From NCBI GenBank assembly GCA_002359185.1, contig DEML01000073.1, forward strand, positions 17,512 through 42,401: 24,890 nucleotides of DNA. The letters are read 5' to 3'. Source of the stretch: Planctomycetaceae bacterium UBA2671 (GTDB lineage Bacteria > Planctomycetota > Planctomycetia > Planctomycetales > Planctomycetaceae). Under the pieces are notes generated by a model. It did no database searches. It saw only the letters and a program-made list of their open reading frames with translations, and was not told the DNA's origin. The translations under genes and the position numbers were made by a program. Every line of letters begins with the position of its first letter. Positions within the stretch are counted from its first letter, which is position 1. Below are positions 22,728-24,890 of the stretch, in pieces.

Positions 22728-23237
22728 ATGAAATATTTAATGTTTGTGTTTCTGTTTTTCGGAACCTGTGTTGCACAAGCTGAGGAAAGAATCGCCCTGA
22801 TTTCAGCAGGAGGTGAATCTTTTGAGAAATGTTTTGTGGAATCAGCCTTCTATCGAGATCAACTCTCGTTGATCGAGGATACGGAAACTCAGGAGCAATC
22901 CGTTCAAAAGACTTTTTTTGAATTGGAAAGCTCTCCTCACAAATACTTCAATCAGGTTCGTCCCAGCTGGCCAATTTTAGAGAGCATGCGTTCCTCTGAA
23001 GTTTTACCTGCAACAGAATCGGCGAAAGATCTGCCTAAAAAGTCAATTCTGTTAACCCAGGAAATGGAACTCGGCTCGGTTCAGCATTTCATCAAAAATC
23101 ATCAAAAAAAACGACCAATTCCCGAACATGATCTCCGCAGAACTGCGGAAGAAGGAGCGGTCTGGATTCAGGGGCCTTGGGGTGCAAGTCGCTGGCAGAT
23201 TGAGCGTTCCTCAGAACGGGATTTTAAACTCCCTTGA
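22728..23237 (+). CDS. Small exported protein of unknown function
   Basis: A 169-residue protein that I do not recognise. It has a clear signal peptide (MKYLMFVFLFFGTCVAQA, cut before EERIAL). The mature part is polar with a few aromatic residues and a WIQGPWGASRWQIE stretch near the C-terminus. CAAGGAAGAG precedes the ATG. It lies 67 bases after the TPR gene in the same direction, so cotranscription and a shared envelope role are possible. It ends 24 bases from the convergent sulfatase. Confidence 0.75.
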   Translation: MKYLMFVFLFFGTCVAQAEERIALISAGGESFEKCFVESAFYRDQLSLIEDTETQEQSVQKTFFELESSPHKYFNQVRPSWPILESMRSSEVLPATESAKDLPKKSILLTQEMELGSVQHFIKNHQKKRPIPEHDLRRTAEEGAVWIQGPWGASRWQIERSSERDFKLP

Positions 23238-23261
23238 GGAATCCCGCTCAGAATATGAAGT

Positions 23262-24743
23262 TTAGTTGAGATCATTCTCACGGATTGATTTCAGTTTACT
23301 GGTCAACTTCTGTTGATACTCTGCGACCAAGTTTGCCATATTGGGATCATTGGCAACGTTTGTGTAATGATGAGGATCTTTCTGCACATCATACAGTTCG
23401 ATCCCTTTTGAGCCGTCTTCATTGTAGGAAAAGAATGCCCAGCTATTGTCTCGAAGCAGAAAGCCTTTCCGCATCGGTGCAACACAAAAAGCGGCTTCTC
23501 GAACCTGGAGCGTGGGGTCATCGAGTAATGGAGAAATATCTTTCCCCTGAATCCGTTCAGGGATCTCAAAGCCACACAATTGAGCCGTGGTGGGGAACAA
23601 GTCAATCAATTCTACCAGAGAGTTACAAACAGCAGGCTGCTTTCCGGGGACGTTGATAATCAACGGAACCTGCGACGATTCATCATGCAAACTCACTTTG
23701 GCCCAGAAGTCGTGTTCGCCCAGATGATAGCCGTGATCGCTTGTGAAGATCACAATCGTATTATCGGCCTGGCCCGATTTTTCCAGAGCATCCAACACCT
23801 TACCGACCTGAGCATCCATATAAGAGACAGCTGCATAATACCCACCCACCGCTTTCTTCTGCCGGCGGAGATCCATCTTCATATTCTTACTGGTTTTGTA
23901 GTTGATGCCCGGCACGGGAATGTCGTCCCAGTCGCCCGGAATTTTGGGAGGCAATTCATTCTTGTCGTAAGGGAGAAAGGGTTCAAAATAATTCTTGGGG
24001 GCCACAAAGGGAACATGCGGACGCACGAATCCGACTGCCAGAAAGAACGGCTTGTCTGCATGTTGCTCGATTAATTCCACCGCTTTGGCAGCGGTTTTTC
24101 CATCGGAATGAACGAGGTCATCTCCCTCGGCTTCGACCACAACAAAAGTATTTCCACCGACGACAGGCTTCTTACCATCGGGATTTCCTTCGAGCGTTTC
24201 GCCTTTCCCTTCAGCCTTCCACTCGGGGCCGGGGCTGTTGAACCGCTCTGTCCAGGAGGCTTCGTCGTCTGAGCCGTTGTAATCTTTGTATTTCCCGACA
24301 TCCAATCCATATTCGACACCGCCGGGAACACCCATGTGATAAATCTTGCTGACGCGAGCCGAGTAGAAACCTGCGTTCTTAAAGATTTGCGGCCACGTTT
24401 CCCGATCCCCAATTGCAGGTCGCGGGCTGTTATAGCCGAGGACTCCCGTGGCGTGAGGATAGTAGCCCGTCAAAAATGATGCTCGCGAAGGTCCGCAATA
24501 GGTGGCGTTGCAATAGGCATTGGTAAAACGGGTGCCGCGAGAGGCGAGGCGATCGATGTTTGGTGTCTGGCAAGTCTGATTGCCATAGCAGGAGAGCGCG
24601 GTTGCAGTGAGATCATCGGAAATGATGAACAAGACGTTCATCCGGGAATTCTCCGAACTCCTGCGTGGCTCAGCCGAGGTTGGACTGAGCAGTAATCCTA
24701 AGAGGAGAAACACAAAACTGCATATTCTAAAACTTAATTTCAT
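23262..24743 (-). CDS. Secreted sulfatase, iduronate-2-sulfatase-like
   Basis: Type I formylglycine-dependent sulfatase that removes sulfate esters from polysaccharides, typical of planctomycetes that degrade algal or glycosaminoglycan-like sulfated sugars. At 493 residues it has a signal peptide (1-24, ..LLLSPTSA) and the metal and catalytic set: SDD (D43, D44), the C-x-P-x-R activation motif CGPSRASFLTG (C83, to be oxidised to formylglycine by an FGE or anSME elsewhere), RPHVPFVAP, and SDHGYHLGEHDFW (D336, H337). The overall pattern is closest to iduronate-2-sulfatase-type members. AGGA lies seven bases before the ATG. No glycoside hydrolase or maturase is adjacent, so substrate is unknown. 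Confidence 0.93.
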   Translation of the reverse strand: MKLSFRICSFVFLLLGLLLSPTSAEPRRSSENSRMNVLFIISDDLTATALSCYGNQTCQTPNIDRLASRGTRFTNAYCNATYCGPSRASFLTGYYPHATGVLGYNSPRPAIGDRETWPQIFKNAGFYSARVSKIYHMGVPGGVEYGLDVGKYKDYNGSDDEASWTERFNSPGPEWKAEGKGETLEGNPDGKKPVVGGNTFVVVEAEGDDLVHSDGKTAAKAVELIEQHADKPFFLAVGFVRPHVPFVAPKNYFEPFLPYDKNELPPKIPGDWDDIPVPGINYKTSKNMKMDLRRQKKAVGGYYAAVSYMDAQVGKVLDALEKSGQADNTIVIFTSDHGYHLGEHDFWAKVSLHDESSQVPLIINVPGKQPAVCNSLVELIDLFPTTAQLCGFEIPERIQGKDISPLLDDPTLQVREAAFCVAPMRKGFLLRDNSWAFFSYNEDGSKGIELYDVQKDPHHYTNVANDPNMANLVAEYQQKLTSKLKSIRENDLN

Positions 24744-24868
24744 GGCTTTTCCTGACGTAATGAAGTTAGGACTTCATTTAAATCAGACCAGCCCAACAAT
24801 GCAAGGAGGGACGTTGGAACTAATGACAATACTCATCATTAAACTGATTGTAAACGTCATTTAAAACT

Positions 24869-24890
24869 CGGGTGGCGGGGGCGCTCTCGA
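24869..24890. repeat. Half copy of GC-rich dispersed repeat at window edge
   Basis: The last 22 bases are the exact reverse complement of 11057-11078, the right arm plus four inner bases of the central element. The copy therefore begins here in the opposite orientation and continues past the window end. Confidence 0.85.

Noticed and set aside
23201..23250. Imperfect hairpin at the convergent stops of the small exported gene and the sulfatase
   Set aside because: TGAGCG..TTCCTC pairs with GAGGAA..CGCTCA only with a three-base bulge, and no T-run follows on either strand; too weak to call a terminator.
24824..24862. Tiny plus-strand ORF starting ATGACAATACTC after AAGGAGGG
   Set aside because: Only about 13 codons, hydrophobic, with the purine-rich site too far upstream; no support for translation.

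Overview
The window looks like chromosomal DNA from a Planctomycetales bacterium (Planctomycetota), close to half G+C. Evidence for this placement is the secreted iduronate-sulfatase-like arylsulfatase, a PQQ-type propeller protein beginning with an NWPRFRG motif, a triple zinc-ribbon protein, a short FlgM-like protein, a pilin-like secreted peptide, and several families of perfect inverted repeats between genes. The genus cannot be fixed from sequence reading alone. Both ends of the window are half copies of the same GC-rich repeat whose full element lies at 10993-11078, so the window is probably a contig or segment that stops at dispersed repeats.

Layout. 185-796: two-helix membrane protein of unknown role. 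832-996: two dispersed repeats. 1027-4281, minus strand: flgM-like, fur-like, murC and murB in one direction, with a repeat between fur and murC. 4605-5969: a GntP-type transporter, convergent with a Flp-pilin-like peptide (5998-6330, minus). 6656-10531: a fused HyuA-HyuB 5-oxoprolinase-type enzyme whose last residues are encoded by a palindromic repeat. 10593-13751, minus: a small unknown ORF, the nested repeat and alaS. 14171-14705, minus: an overlapping HicA-like/HicB-like pair. 14847-16076: exported PQQ-like propeller. 16336-16828: zinc-ribbon gene broken by a frameshift at a run of ten A. 16935-19597, minus: the conserved infC-rpmI-rplT translation cluster followed by pheS. 20111-23237: a long TPR protein and a small exported protein. 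23262-24743, minus: sulfatase.

The clearest co-working groups are murC-murB (cytoplasmic peptidoglycan precursor synthesis, translationally overlapped) and infC-rpmI-rplT (translation initiation and large-subunit assembly). infC has an ideal Shine-Dalgarno placed in front of an AUC codon, the rare-start arrangement by which IF3 autoregulates in other bacteria. A canonical intrinsic terminator closes rplT, so pheS probably has its own promoter, and pheT is not adjacent.

No CRISPR array, tRNA, rRNA, insertion sequence or phage gene was seen. No clearly new multi-gene system is present. The items most worth following are the A10 frameshift in the zinc-ribbon gene, the HicA/HicB-like pair lacking a DNA-binding domain, the infC start and the dispersed repeats, one of which has become coding sequence.
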